A stretch of DNA of 64,000 nt, taken from assembly GCA_947561395.2 (NCBI GenBank), contig OX387193.1:27956276-28020275 (forward strand). Reading direction: 5' to 3'. Below are positions 53,185 through 64,000 of this stretch, piece by piece (positions within the stretch are counted from its first letter, which is position 1; every line of letters begins with the position of its first letter). Source of the DNA: Buxus sempervirens. Taxonomy: Eukaryota; Streptophyta; Magnoliopsida; Buxales; Buxaceae. Below the pieces are notes generated by a model. That model was not told the DNA's origin and did not search any database. It saw only the letters and a list, made by a program, of their open reading frames with translations. A program made the translations under genes and the position numbers.

Positions 53185-54610
53185 TGTTGGTAATTCGCAA
53201 GTACACGAAATCATGACAAGTAATATAGTGATGAAAAAAGTGTCGAACCCACAAGGACTATTTACCTATTAGCTATCGAAATTGTTCTAATTCTAAATTA
53301 TTTGAAAATCAAGAAAAGTGGAATGTTTTGAATTTGAAAAAAAATTGAAAACAATAAAAATTAAATAAAAAAGTAAGGACTTGACCAAACACTTAAAAAG
53401 AAGGATATTTCACCCAAGAAGAAAACACTAAGGCATCCGATTCATGAAACAAATCTAATTCCAAATCCTAACCGAGCAATTAATCAATTATTATCCTATT
53501 TGACGGTGAAATATTTTAAATATATCTAAAACCCTCTCTCGAGCAGAATTAGAATTACCCAACATGCGATAACCCGCGATATGCTTATGCGAATTTAAAA
53601 GCAATTGAGTACATTAAGATTAATAATATCCCACAAAAACAAATCGCACGAATCACGTTGACACATTTCTGTCTTTCGTTCAATTCATGGTATACATCAA
53701 ACGAAGCTAAACTACATGCATCATCTCTCAAATTAACATGCACAACAAATCATTCAACTATTGGCCAGATAATTGAAAGCATTAAACTTAATGATGTATA
53801 CTCAAAAAGAATAATAAAATCATGATTACATGGAAGTAGGATTCAGAATTGTCATGGAGAGATTACATCGAAGCCTTAGCAATAGAAATTAGCTCATAAT
53901 TGAATCCAAACAAACTAAAAAATCTCTGAAATTCATAATGAAAATTGGACAAAGAGAAGATGAGAAAGTTAAGAGGGAAACTGTATGTAGATCGAGAATT
54001 GTAGTTATCGACAAACTCCAATTCAGCCTCTGTTTTCTTCTTCTTCCTCCAAGCTTCCAATCCTCTCCAATGGTGAAAAACTCCTCTCTTATAAGCTCTA
54101 GTCGTCCTCCTCTCTTGTGTCTCTCTTATATAAAATTTCCTTCATTGCTTTAAAAACCCCTTTTACTTCTTTTCCAAAACTGAATTCTGAAAATAGCTGT
54201 TTTCCATTTCTGATATTAATGCTCAATTTTCTCTATCAAGATGACCGTTTTTGGGAAAGTCTTCAACATTAAATTTGTATGGCCTTCTCTTAGCTTTCCA
54301 TAGACACCAAGATTGCCCTTATTGGAGCTCTCTAGCTCAAGTTATACTCAAAACACTGAAGGATGTTTCTGGAACTCGGGAAATTAAAGTTTCCTATTCT
54401 CTTGATAAAGAGAATTTTTGCTCATTCAACAATTATGAGAATATCTTGTAGATCCCCTCCTCAATCTCTTGACTCTTTCAATTTATTTATTCCTAAACAA
54501 CAATAAACAAAAATACATAAAAACTCTAATAAATAGGCAAATTAAACATCAACTAGCATAAAATTAAGGGTAAACATAAGACAAAACATGTATAAAATTT
54601 AGGTACATCA
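53185..54610 (-). repeat. solo gypsy LTR (Athila-like signature)
   Basis: Minus-strand start TGATGTACCTAAATTTTATA at 54610 and end near 53185. It contains the AGTCCTTGTGGGTTCGACAC signature (minus strand, about 53250) common in plant gypsy LTRs. Minus TATA TATATAAG at 54125-54132. No internal region. Target duplication unclear. Confidence 0.65.
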
Positions 54611-54718
54611 GGAATAAAGGATAAGAAATTCTTTTCTTTGGAATTGTATGTGTTGAATTTGCATGAGGCATAGTTGTTTTAAATTTTGAGGACGAAATTT
54701 TTTTTTAGGTGGGTAGAT
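54611..54718 (+). pseudogene. pol tail and polypurine tract of a chromovirus-type gypsy element
   Basis: Reads ...FEDEIFF then TAG near 54710, the usual end of Tekay/Del-like pol. It is followed by the purine-rich AGGTGGGTAGAT (54707-54718) and an LTR start TGTAAAACCCTGG at 54719. Only this short end is recognisable. Confidence 0.45.
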
Positions 54719-55056
54719 TGTAAAACCCTGGAATTTTCTAATAAAATATAAATAAATAATTAATAAGTAAACTAAATAGATTTGGAAGTATAAATAAATT
54801 TAAAAAGGAAAAATAGGAATTAAGTATAGGAATCTAAATTATATTACAAATGAGAATTTGTAGAACTAATATTTGGGATTTAAATTTCAAATTAAAATAA
54901 GAAAAATAGAATTTGGATAATTGTGGAGAAATTCAATGATTAAGAGTGGAAATTAAAGAAAGGGAATTTTTGGTCATTCCTAATTAGTCAAATCTATGAA
55001 AAGAATAAAATAATTAAGTTAAGAAACTTAATTAGAACAAATTTTAGTTTAGTTAG
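54719..55056 (+). repeat. chromovirus-type LTR F2, left part
   Basis: TGTAAAACCCTGGAATTTTC start after a polypurine tract. AT-rich. Interrupted by the Tat LTR at 55057; probably continues at about 59660. Confidence 0.5.
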
Positions 55057-58000
55057 TGTGCACGCGTGGGTTGTACTACGAGGCGCACGGGAGTGCTACC
55101 TCATCTCGGGAAATCGCGAAATATCGGAGTCGCCATTGTCTGATGGGCTGCAGGCAGACGCCCGGGTGCCTAGGTTTGTCTATTTAGGCGGTTTGAGATT
55201 CTATGCAGGGTCTTAGTTATAGTCCGGGGAAGTCCTAAGATACCCTAGTCCGCCCCATCGGGTGACAGGTCCCACGGGTCTTCCTGGTTCGAGTCAACTT
55301 CTATTTTTGATCTTACCCAAATCCTGCTTAGATATGCAAACACTTCTTTAAGTCTAGTGGGGACCACTAGAGAGGTGTGGGTCACCTTTCTTTTATTTGA
55401 TTTTACCTTGATTAGTTGAAGTGATGTTGGTTTGGGGTGGGCCCCTTTGGAAGGCTCACGGCATGCCAAGTTGGGCTTAAGTCAAGCCCAAGTCCTATTT
55501 GGGGGTATATCGAATAACCCACTTTTTGGAGGTTAATTAATTCGGTTTGGAGGTTATTTAATTATGCAAGAGATTTAGTGAGTTTGAGGCTTTTAAGATG
55601 GGCATATTGGGCTTGGACGGAGGCCCAAAGGCTTATTCAAATCGCCCTTGACGCCCATCTTTGGAATGGGCCCAGGGTTAGGGCTAGTCAGGTGTGGGGC
55701 CCGTTGGAAGGCCCACAAATAAGTCTTATTGGGCCCGTGTGGGCCAAAGTCTCAAAAGAGGGCCTAGGATTGCCTAGAGGCCGAGAGGGATCAAAGCTAA
55801 TTGATTGAGTTGGATTTAATGGGCCTAAGCCCAAAGATACAGGCTTTGGAAGCTAACTGGGTGCTGCCCGCAGACCCTGTGCGGGCAGGGCCAAACCACC
55901 CTTAGTTTACAGGCATGACCCGAAACCTACAAAAAATAACAATTTTTGGGAGGGGGACAGGGGCTCCTCCTTCCCAAGGCCTTGCACACACCTGTGGGTC
56001 ACAAATCTGACCCATAGTGGCTTCAAACTTCCACTTTTTGGCTAAAACCAACACCTTTCAAGACTATCCCAAGGGGGAAGAAGGGAGAAAGCTCGGGGCC
56101 TTCTCCCTAACCTGGAACAACTCCTTGAAACCTTAGAACAGGGACTATAGAGTCCCTGTATCGCATTGAAGGTGATTTCCCCTTCCCCCCCATGAGAAAA
56201 GGAGAAAGAAGGGCCCAAGAGGCCTAGCTCATGTCTCATTCGTCCATCCATCCATGCACACATCCCAGCCATGCAATATACACACATAAGGCATACAAGA
56301 ATGGCACAAAAACAGCAAGGGAAACATGTAACCTCAAGCATGCGCAAGTGGTAATAAGAGGGAAAATGATTCATGAAGAGACCTAGCCTAATTCCTAAGG
56401 CATCATGGACATACGTGTGTGCTTGGGGGCTACTGACCAAGTGTTCACAAACACAAGTCACAACAGAGGGTAGGACATAAAAAGAACATTCTTACATGAC
56501 CCTCATGCACACAAATTTAAGCTCATGCTCCCTAAATGGTGTAGCATACATAGAGAGAATAAAGTGAGGGAAGAAGGGGGTTAGGCTCATCCATACTTCC
56601 GATAACTACCGTGCACATGTGTGAGCATGATAGGTGCATGGAGGTTGAGTGGAAAATCATGCTACATGGCACAAGACAGTAACAAACCATATAGGGCAAC
56701 ATCCGTGGGATGGGGAGCATGCAAAATACATGCTCACAGCTTTAAATCTATGCATGCAAGCATATTTAATAAGTAAAACAGCACACACTAGCATGTCAGA
56801 AGCCTAAAAGGGCTTAAAAAGAAGAAGTTACTTAGGGGGGTTAGGGGTACAATGAAGGTATAAGAAGAGGGGAACATGCTCCCCTAGAATAAATGCACAG
56901 CAGCCTCATTAACATAACCTTTTGACCATCAACATGGTGCTTCCTTCCTCCCATGCGAAATGGTGACCTCCCCTTACCATGGAGGACTCAATGGCACGAA
57001 AAGTGAAGAAAAGGAAGAAGGGAGAACAGTAAAAATGGACTTGAGATGGCCAAGAATGTAGACATACTAACAATACACTCATTTTGATATATGTGAAACA
57101 AAATACCAAGGAAACACTTACCTTGGGGTTGTTTTTCTCTTTGGAGATGAGGTGGTCCCCTAGTGGACGTGAACAACAACCCAAAAGCACCTCTTAGCTC
57201 TACCAAATGTCCACTTCTAGGAAAGGGAGAGAAGGTGAAAGGATAGGCTTGGAGGGTATAATGGGAATTTAGGAGGGCTTGGATGAGGGGGAGGAGGTCC
57301 GGAGGGCTTATTGGTCTAAGAAGGGGTGGTGGGGACGAAAGGGGAGCAGCCAACCTTGAATCAAGGGGCTGTGGGCCCCTATTTTTATAACATAGCTTTG
57401 TCCGGACATAGTGTGCGAGCGAGGCTTGCCCGCACACTATGTGCAGACGAGCTATCCTTACGCGCAATGAGTGTGAATCTGCCACGTGCCGATTCGTGCA
57501 GAGGATAAGATTTTCGGGACGAACTATCCTTGCGCGCAATGAGTGTAAATCTGCCACGTGCCGATTCGCGCAGAGGATAAGATTTTCGGAAATCTTTTTC
57601 GCTCGCACATGAAGTGCGGATAGGACATTTTCAGTTTATTTTTACTCCGTCCGCACACTAAGTGCGGATTTTGAGATTTCCCCAGATTTCTACGATTTTG
57701 GATAAGATTTTGCCTGCATATCATGTGCGGGCAATGCACATCCGCACCACATGTGCGGATGCCCACTTTCTCTCTCTTGTTTTGACTGATTGAAGTGATG
57801 GATTTGATTGATGTGACGGATTTCTCTCTCCTGACGAGAGAATCCGATTTTTTGATTTTTCATTTATTTTCAATGAGAAAAATGAGATATTTTGTGAAAA
57901 ATCATTATTTTATTCAAGATATTTTCTTTATCTTTGTGCTTTCGTCCTTTTACTGCATTTTTGCCACGTGGGCAGTTTTCTGCATTTCCATCTTAGGGTT

Positions 58001-58503
58001 TGATTTGCTCATAATTTCTCGATCCGGACCTCAATTCTGGCAAACTCAGTTACGTTGGAACCGTGTTGAGATTACCTAGCCATTGGGATAGGTTACGGTA
58101 GCTAATTCAACTTTGCGCAGAGAGCCGAAACCGCGTCCGGAATTTTAATCTACTCATAACTTCCTCTTCAGGACCCCGATTCCAACAAACTCAGTTGTGT
58201 CGGAATCATTCCGAGATTCTCCATCTGCGGAGATAAAATTGGGTAGCTAACCTAGGCTTTAGCAGAAAGCTAATTTCTACTCCCCCTGAGTTTGACCAGC
58301 TCATAACTCCTTCATCCGAACCCCGATTTTGGCAAACTCAATTGCGCCAGAACCGTGTCGGAATTCCCTATTCAATGGGAAGAAGCATGGTGGTTGATTC
58401 GCATCTGATCAAAAAGTCAACTTTTGCCCCCTTAGAGTTTGACTTTTCAGTTAGGGTTTTCATTTTCGGTACTTCTGGGAGGTGCAAAAATGAGGTGCTT
58501 ATA
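55057..58503 (-). repeat. Tat 3' LTR (D2)
   Basis: Minus-strand start TATAAGCACCTCATTTTTGC at 58503 (TG changed to TA), preceded by a polypurine tract. End near 55057 (TGTGCACGCG on plus). About 3.4 kb, homologous to D1. Minus TATA TATAAAAA at 57382-57389. PBS-like GTGGCGACTC variant at 55127-55136. Confidence 0.82.
57402..57758 (-). promoter_or_regulatory. 17-nt dyad array upstream of TATA in LTR D2
   Basis: Copies at 57402-57418, 57430-57446, 57603-57619, 57651-57667, 57714-57730 and 57742-57758. The best are CCGCAC-N5-GTGCGG (57651, 57742). The nearest is 12 bases upstream of the minus-strand TATA box. Confidence 0.68.
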
Positions 58504-59610
58504 GCTGCTCCTCTTTGCCGAAGGCACCTTGTGGATTAACGGCAAAGAGAAAAAGAACCTTGTTTTTGCGCCTTGCAGTTTTGCCGACATGATCAACAAG
58601 CTTAGTCCTTTGATGTTTTTAGTGAGAGGGGAAGCGCCAATCGGTATGGCTCACTTTCCGGCTTTAGAGTTTCCTTACCCTTCATGTCTTGGGTTTTTGC
58701 AGGACAACTCCTTGGCCTTTAATTTATGTTTAAAAGATATGAGGTTGGACTTGAGCTCCCCAATCTGTTTCAGCGTTGATGCAAGATACTCAACAATGTT
58801 CTTCTCTCTTGTTTGTTCCATTAAAGCTTTTAGGCGATTTCAATTTCGGCTTCTTTTATCCCTTTTTCTGACTTAGGACCTTAGAGAGTTTTGTTTTATA
58901 AGGTTGGTAATGGAGTGGGAAATAAGAGGTGGGAAGAGGAGGATTGGAAGAAGAGCTCTTGCTGCTGTCTGTCACCTCGATAGGCCTCGCACACCTTATC
59001 CTAGTCCATTTACAAAAGTGGGAAATTAAAATTACAAAATGGGGCCACTGCGCCCTGAAGTTCTTGGTTTTGCATTTCTTTTGGAGGCCTGCCTCCTTTT
59101 CTTGCCTTGTCTGGTAGGGCTCGAACTTTCTTCTGCAAAGGCTTCCTTTGCTGGGGAGGCACAGGGTCTAATCTCCGCTCTGGTTCTTTTGGCGAGGTTC
59201 CCCTTCTCGTTATGGAGTGTTCCCCTGCGGGTTGCGAGGCAAGGCCCTCCAGGTTGAGGATAGCTCCAGTGGGAATTGGTGGGAGCCTGGTCTTCTTTTT
59301 CATCTATGTAGCCTTTGTGACATGGCACTTCCCTTGGGCAGGGAGCTCCGCTGGGGATTGGCGAGGGAATGCCATATACTTTCTCTGAGCCTCGAGTGTC
59401 GCCTCGGTAAACCCCTATTTTCCTTAACTACTGCTCTCCACCATCCACGAGATGCCGCTGGGGATGAGGGGAGCCCTCATGTTGTTGTTTTGTCTGCAAG
59501 GCGGCCTCCTTCAGATCGAGTACGGGCTTGCCATGTCTGTTTGGGGGCTCCCGTTGAGTAGGGAAAACTCCACTGATAATAATTAGAATTACTATTCTAT
59601 TTGAATTCAA
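58504..59610 (-). mobile_element. polypurine tract and internal remnant of a Tat element
   Basis: Minus-strand GGCAAAGAGGAGCAGC at 58504-58520 is the polypurine tract for LTR D2. The following 1.1 kb resembles the 3' non-coding region of element A (240-780). No coding sequence is left and the 5' LTR is missing, so the element is truncated on the right. Confidence 0.65.
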
Positions 59611-59619
59611 TCGTTTTAA

Positions 59620-59623
<4 letters not shown>

Positions 59624-59659
<36 letters not shown>
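59624..59659. repeat. TA microsatellite
   Basis: About 18 TA dinucleotides at the join between the truncated Tat element and the LTR F2 sequence. Confidence 0.95.
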
Positions 59660-59663
<4 letters not shown>

Positions 59664-61404
59664 GTGGGTGATTAGGTGGAGAATCAATTCGGTAGATCAA
59701 ATGGCTGAGAAGTTGCGCTTGTAGGGAGATGCGTGGGCGAGCATACAACGAACCATGAGTTTAGTTGGTTGAGCGCAAAAATAGGGCAAGTATAAATACT
59801 CAGTGAATTTCGGTGCTTAGGTTTTCGCACACCTTGAGCTTGAGGAAATTGCGGCTGGATTTCTAGAGCTATTGGAGAAGAGCAGAAGTGTGGTTTTGCT
59901 ACCAATTGGAGTGTGAAGTGAAGGAAGAACTGAATTGAAGGCTAAGTGAAGCTACTCGGTTTAGCGACTTTTGAGGTTTCATCTGAGCTTCCAGCCGATC
60001 AGCGAGTGTTCAGGTTAGTATGAGTGGATCTATATTTCGCAAGGGAATCATAGGAGGATTGACCTACGAATCAGATCTAATCGAAGTGCAATTTATCTGC
60101 AAAAAACATTTTCCGATCAGAGAAGAAATTGAGCGGAAATCGATATCTGAACTTTCGGTTCCAGGAGTTGTAGTTGCAGGGATTTGAGCATATATCAGGT
60201 GAGTAGCATCATTTTACTCCTTGTATTGGATTTGATTACCTGAGAATAACTGAAATGCATTATTGTGGAAATTGTTAGATTCAGATTTGGTTTTTCTAAG
60301 AGATTTTCAAGGCTTAACATGAAATGTGTTAGGATTAAATTCGATTTAAGTTTAAACTTCTATTGAAGGTGATAGAAGTATAGAGCAACTGTTGTGGAGG
60401 CTTGAAATCAGGACAGTCATAGCTAGATTGAATTAACAATGAGTAAAAATGTTACCAAGAAAACAAGGGAGCATCCGCTGGGGATGCCGCCAACTGTTTC
60501 CACTCGGCGACAACTCAACACATAGAGATTTTTGGGTCCGCCGACTTGGCGCTAACCTGGCGCCTACTGGCTGGAGGTCAGCGCACCCAACAATTTTCCA
60601 GGTTAAGTGCGGCTGACCAATTTGAGCTCATTTCTTGCACTTTAATGCTTAAACCTCTTAGCTAGAAGCTAGATTAGGATGCTAGAAGTATTTTAAAGTG
60701 CTCAAAACCTTCGGAGATTATTCGGTCAATTATTGGTAGGATTTGTGAGTTCCCAAAGGTAAAGTTTGAAGGGTTGTTGGTAGTCTAATTTGCTAGTCTT
60801 GATACCATGAGTTAGTGTTTTCCTTTATCCATGTTTTATAGTTAATTTCCAGTTTATGAACTTGTTTAACCTGGGTTTTAGCGGCTTGCCAAGTGCTGAG
60901 TTGGAATTATGAAAAATTGTCTTTGTGTGAGTAAAGGATTATACTACCGATTTGGATTTGTGTTTCGGGTTAGAATATCTTCTGCAGTTTCATGAGTTAC
61001 TATTTTGGTCCGGAGTGACCTGTGATGAGTTTAAATTGTGTTATACATGATGAGGACAAAGGTTGGTTTATCTGTGTTGCTAGTGGTGAGTTATGTATTT
61101 GGTATTCTGTTTTTGGTTTAGCTTAACCTGGATCCTTGACTAAGCTTAGTAATATGATGGTATTGTTTATTGGTGTAATTGCATGGCCTTGTATATTGTC
61201 ACGACTGGTGTAGAGCAGCTAGAAACCCTGAATAGGCCTGGTTGTCAATGCCGAAACCCGGGGAGTAGGCCGACATTGGATGACGAAACCCTGAGTAGGC
61301 CGTCATTTCAGAGTTCCGAAACCCTAAGTAGGCCGGAACTGTGTACATGGAGGTGTGAATGTCTCTTTGGCATGTCAATTAACCAATTAAAGCAATAAGC
61401 ATGA
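59660..61404 (+). repeat. chromovirus-type LTR F2, right part
   Basis: TATA box TATAAATA at 59791-59798, then a G-rich leader. GCGCTAACCTGGCGCC-type inverted words near 60548-60566. The GAAACCC..GAGTAGGCCG array (61216-61340) is a signature of Tekay/Del-like LTRs. No gene. Linking it to 54719-55056 is an inference from position and type. Confidence 0.5.
61216..61340 (+). repeat. tandem hairpins with constant loop AAACCCTGAGTAGGC and changing stems
   Basis: Four units: arms CAGCTAG/CTGGTTG (61216-61244, two G-T pairs), CAATGCCG/CGACATTG (61246-61278, one mismatch), ATGACG/CGTCAT (61280-61306, perfect) and AGTTCCG/CGGAACT (61312-61340, perfect). Loops of 15-17 bases are almost constant. Downstream of the TATA box at 59791. 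Confidence 0.8.
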
Positions 61405-64000
61405 TGTAAGCACCTCATTTTTGCACCCCTCTAAAAAGACTGAAAGCAAAACCCTAAAAGACAGGTATAAACCCTTAAGAGCAAAAGATAACCTTTTACC
61501 TGAGCCCAAATTGATTGTTATACCCTATCCCAATGGTTAGAGCATCCCGATACAGTTCCAATGCAATTAAGTTTGCAGGAATCGGAGCCCGGATGGAGAA
61601 GATATGAGCAAAACAGTCCCAGAGGCAAATCAATCAAAGTTAAAATATCTTAATTAAAATAATTAAGATGAATGGGAAATAATAAAAATTGGGGAAGCCT
61701 AATTTATCCGAATGGGCGGCTGAGTCACCTCAGCCATCAACTCAACCAAAAAAGGAGGAGAAACCGCATATGAAGTGCGTTCGATTTTTCAGCCACCGCT
61801 CGCGCGAGCCAATCAGAGCAAGCGGCACGCGAAAAGCAACCGTACTTACAGTACGGTTGCATGGCGCGCCAGACTACGCCTGGCCAATTTGTCCCCTAAT
61901 CATTACTGAAAAGACAAGGACAAAACCGTACATACCCTGCGGTTTTGACCAAAACCGCACAGTATGTGCGGTTACTGTTCAATTTCGGCAAAACCGCTCT
62001 GAGTATGCGGTTTTGTCCCAGTTTGCTATAAAAGGAAAATCCGAACAGTGGGACAGGGATGGCCATTCTCCACTATTCCCTCTCCTTCTCCCTCACCCTC
62101 TGAACCTCCGAACCACCCTTTTTCATTAATCTAAAGCCTCAAACCTACCTTAATCTCCTTGAACACCACACCGGTCCCTTCTCCTCCAATCAAAGTAAGA
62201 AGGAAGCTGGATTTGGTTCTGGGAAGCTGAAGGGAGGTGCATCCATCTGATGTCCAAGCCAAAGGAAGGTGAAGCACATCCCAAAACACTGTTGTAAGCC
62301 TAAGGTAAACATCCTAGCATGATTCTAATTGACATATATGAGCATGAACTGATTTAGAGTATGCATAAGTTTATATGAAGTCATGTATTTGCTGGTTTGA
62401 TTAATGTGTTCTTCTCCATATCTTCATCACTTTCATGCATCACCACAAGGGTGTTGCTCATTCAAGGTAAGGTGAGCATTTTGAATACACCAAAGAGAGG
62501 AAGGAGGGTGGTTTGATCGCTTTATAAAGGCCATGTAACCACCTTACGGCCACTGTCTTGTCCTTTTTTTTGTGTTGTTTCTTTTCATCAAGGAAAGGAG
62601 CATATTCCTCTCATGATACTCCATCATATCCTCAAGTAAGCCCCCACCCCCTTTCTCTTCCCCTTCTCTAAATGTCTTTGAGTTCAACATAGAATTTGAG
62701 TTTAGATTTTGCTAGAACATGGTCTTGCTGATTTTCTCTTATGCACGCATGGACTTGGTACCAAGGAGTGTGCATAGCATCCCTTGCTGGTAGAATGTGG
62801 TCATGTAGTCCCTTTGTTGCTTTTACATTGCCCTATCTCTTGGTGTCATTGCTGATTACCACATCATCTTGAGAAAGGGTATGATAAACACACATGTGCA
62901 CGTATGTGGTGCTGTTTTCTTTGTTGTTTTGCATGCCTAAGTTGCTGTTTTGAGTTATTAGTATATGCCCCCCTTTAGCTTACTGTTTTGGGTTGATGAA
63001 CATGTTCCCTTTACCCCATAATCCCCTTCGTCATAGCCTGTGAAGGTTACTGCTAGGAGATAGCAGCAAATCCTTCTTTTTCCTCACCACATAGACCTTA
63101 TACATGCTCCCAACCCCCTTTGTATAATTTCTGTCCTTGCAGGTTTAAGACCCTCCCCCAACAGTTGCTGTTTTCAGCATACTCATGCACCCATATTCCC
63201 CCATAATCCAGCCTTTTAGCACCACCATGAAAGCTACTCCCCTCTACCCCACATCCCCCATATAGTGACCCATGAGGAGCTGCTGGAACAGCAGCCTACT
63301 CTCGCTTCTTGTTGCTGTCCACACCCCACAATATGCCCACCAGAGTGCCTGTGCTCTCCCCCCAAACCCAACTCATTAACCCATGTAATCAAGCCTTCAT
63401 CACCCCCTCACTTGGTTGCTATCTAGGATGTTAATGTGCTACTGTTTTATCCATTAGCGTGTTATTTCTTTTATCAAGTGTGCATTAACATGCTCCCCTC
63501 CCAACCCCTTTTAGGCACCCTTACTTGCCCCTCTTTTGCCTTTGCTTGGAGTTAACAACATGTCATTTTTCTGTACCTATTTACTTGTTGTTTTGATATT
63601 GTAAGCATGACCCCTTACCCCTTACCCTTTTGTTGTTCCAGCATGAACAAATCTAGTAGTACTTGCTGCCCCATGTGTAGTGTATGTGGATCATGAGTGT
63701 ATGTAGCATGAGACTTGACCATTTGCTATTTGATGTGTTGAGAAACCAAGACAGGGACTCCATCGTCTCTGTCAAGCATTGTGTGTAATCCAAAATTGGG
63801 ACAGGTAGCCCCAAGGCTCCCCCTTCTTTCTTTGATTAAGAAACTCCAAAAAAGAGACCAAAAGGAGGTTTAATCCTCCCCTGAACCACTATGGGCCCAC
63901 GCAGGGGCCCACATAAATGCAGAGACATCACAGGAGACCCTGAGACCCAAAGCCCCCAAGAAAAATTAATTTTTGGGTTTTCTAGGCCGGAACCACATAC
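61405..64000 (+). repeat. Tat LTR (E), truncated by window end
   Basis: Starts TGTAAGCACCTCATTTTTGC, the same start as D2 except for one base, on the opposite strand. TATA box TATAAAAG at 62027-62034. From 62340 on it is a T/C-rich leader without coding sequence. The right end is outside the window, so it is not known whether an internal region follows. Confidence 0.75.
61762..62034 (+). promoter_or_regulatory. AACCG-N11-CGGTT dyad array and TATA box of LTR E
   Basis: Perfect-arm dyads at 61838-61858, 61924-61944, 61953-61973 and 61992-62012, and a degenerate copy at 61762-61782. The last ends 14 bases before TATAAAAG (62027-62034). Confidence 0.7.

Noticed and set aside
55578..56461. Open frames of 76 and 139 codons in LTR D2
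   Set aside because: They lie in LTR sequence whose homolog D1 does not keep them open.
59010..59561. Overlapping frames of about 100 codons on both strands
   Set aside because: GC-richer stretch of the Tat 3' non-coding remnant; no frame shows domain features and the matching region of A is not coding.

Overview
The window is transposon-dense plant DNA. The evidence is plant-type LTR retrotransposons (SIRE-type Copia, Tat-type gypsy with a tRNA-Arg primer site and a second RNase H), plant-mobile-domain and DUF7745-type proteins, and a Pack-MULE. It is probably a flowering plant; I cannot name the species. I see no intact host gene. Host coding sequence appears only as fragments captured by the Pack-MULE.

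Layout. (1) Positions 1-26194 are Tat element A, on the minus strand: truncated 3' LTR 1-204, pol 2219-6754 and 16761 onward, gag up to 19677, structured repeats 19890-20895, an extra DUF7745-like ORF 21302-22777, PBS 24153-24171 and 5' LTR 24175-26194. Its pol is interrupted by a complete, young Copia/SIRE element (6760-16755, plus strand) with a perfect 5-bp target duplication. (2) A itself sits inside the pol of a second Tat element, B (plus strand). The downstream half of B runs from 26195 through integrase (to 28535) to a polypurine tract at 38227-38243 and a 3' LTR at 38244-40665. The 3' region of B holds a Pack-MULE (29534-31478, 9-bp target duplication). It also holds two decayed genes with introns, both antisense to B: a DUF7745-like gene (33158 to 31505) and a plant-mobile-domain gene (36457 to 33634, with a 5' leader back to about 37780). 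(3) 40754-50221 reads as one long chromovirus-type LTR (F), split by a solo Tat LTR (41478-44340) and a second one (45678-48636). (4) 50222-54718 holds an antisense decayed gene of the plant transposon protein type, a solo gypsy LTR, and a pol tail with polypurine tract. (5) 54719-61404 is another chromovirus-type LTR (F2), split by a Tat 3' LTR with an internal remnant (55057 to about 59610). (6) 61405-64000 is the start of a further Tat LTR.

The most unusual signal is a short interrupted palindrome, consensus (AA)CCGCAC-N5-GTGCGG(TT), with fixed 17- or 21-nt length. It recurs more than 25 times. Copies sit just upstream of TATA boxes in several Tat LTRs and also upstream of the TATA-like boxes of the two antisense accessory genes in B. 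An unrelated Copia element shows the same design with a different dyad (CGCTNNNAGCG), again next to TATA in the LTR and in front of its env-like ORF. A second theme is tandem hairpin arrays in which the loop or flanks are constant while the stem arms change and stay complementary (19898-20319, 49076-49389, 61216-61340). Together these suggest element-encoded accessory genes and LTR promoters sharing family-specific cis modules, possibly an autoregulatory or anti-silencing circuit. That last step is inference.
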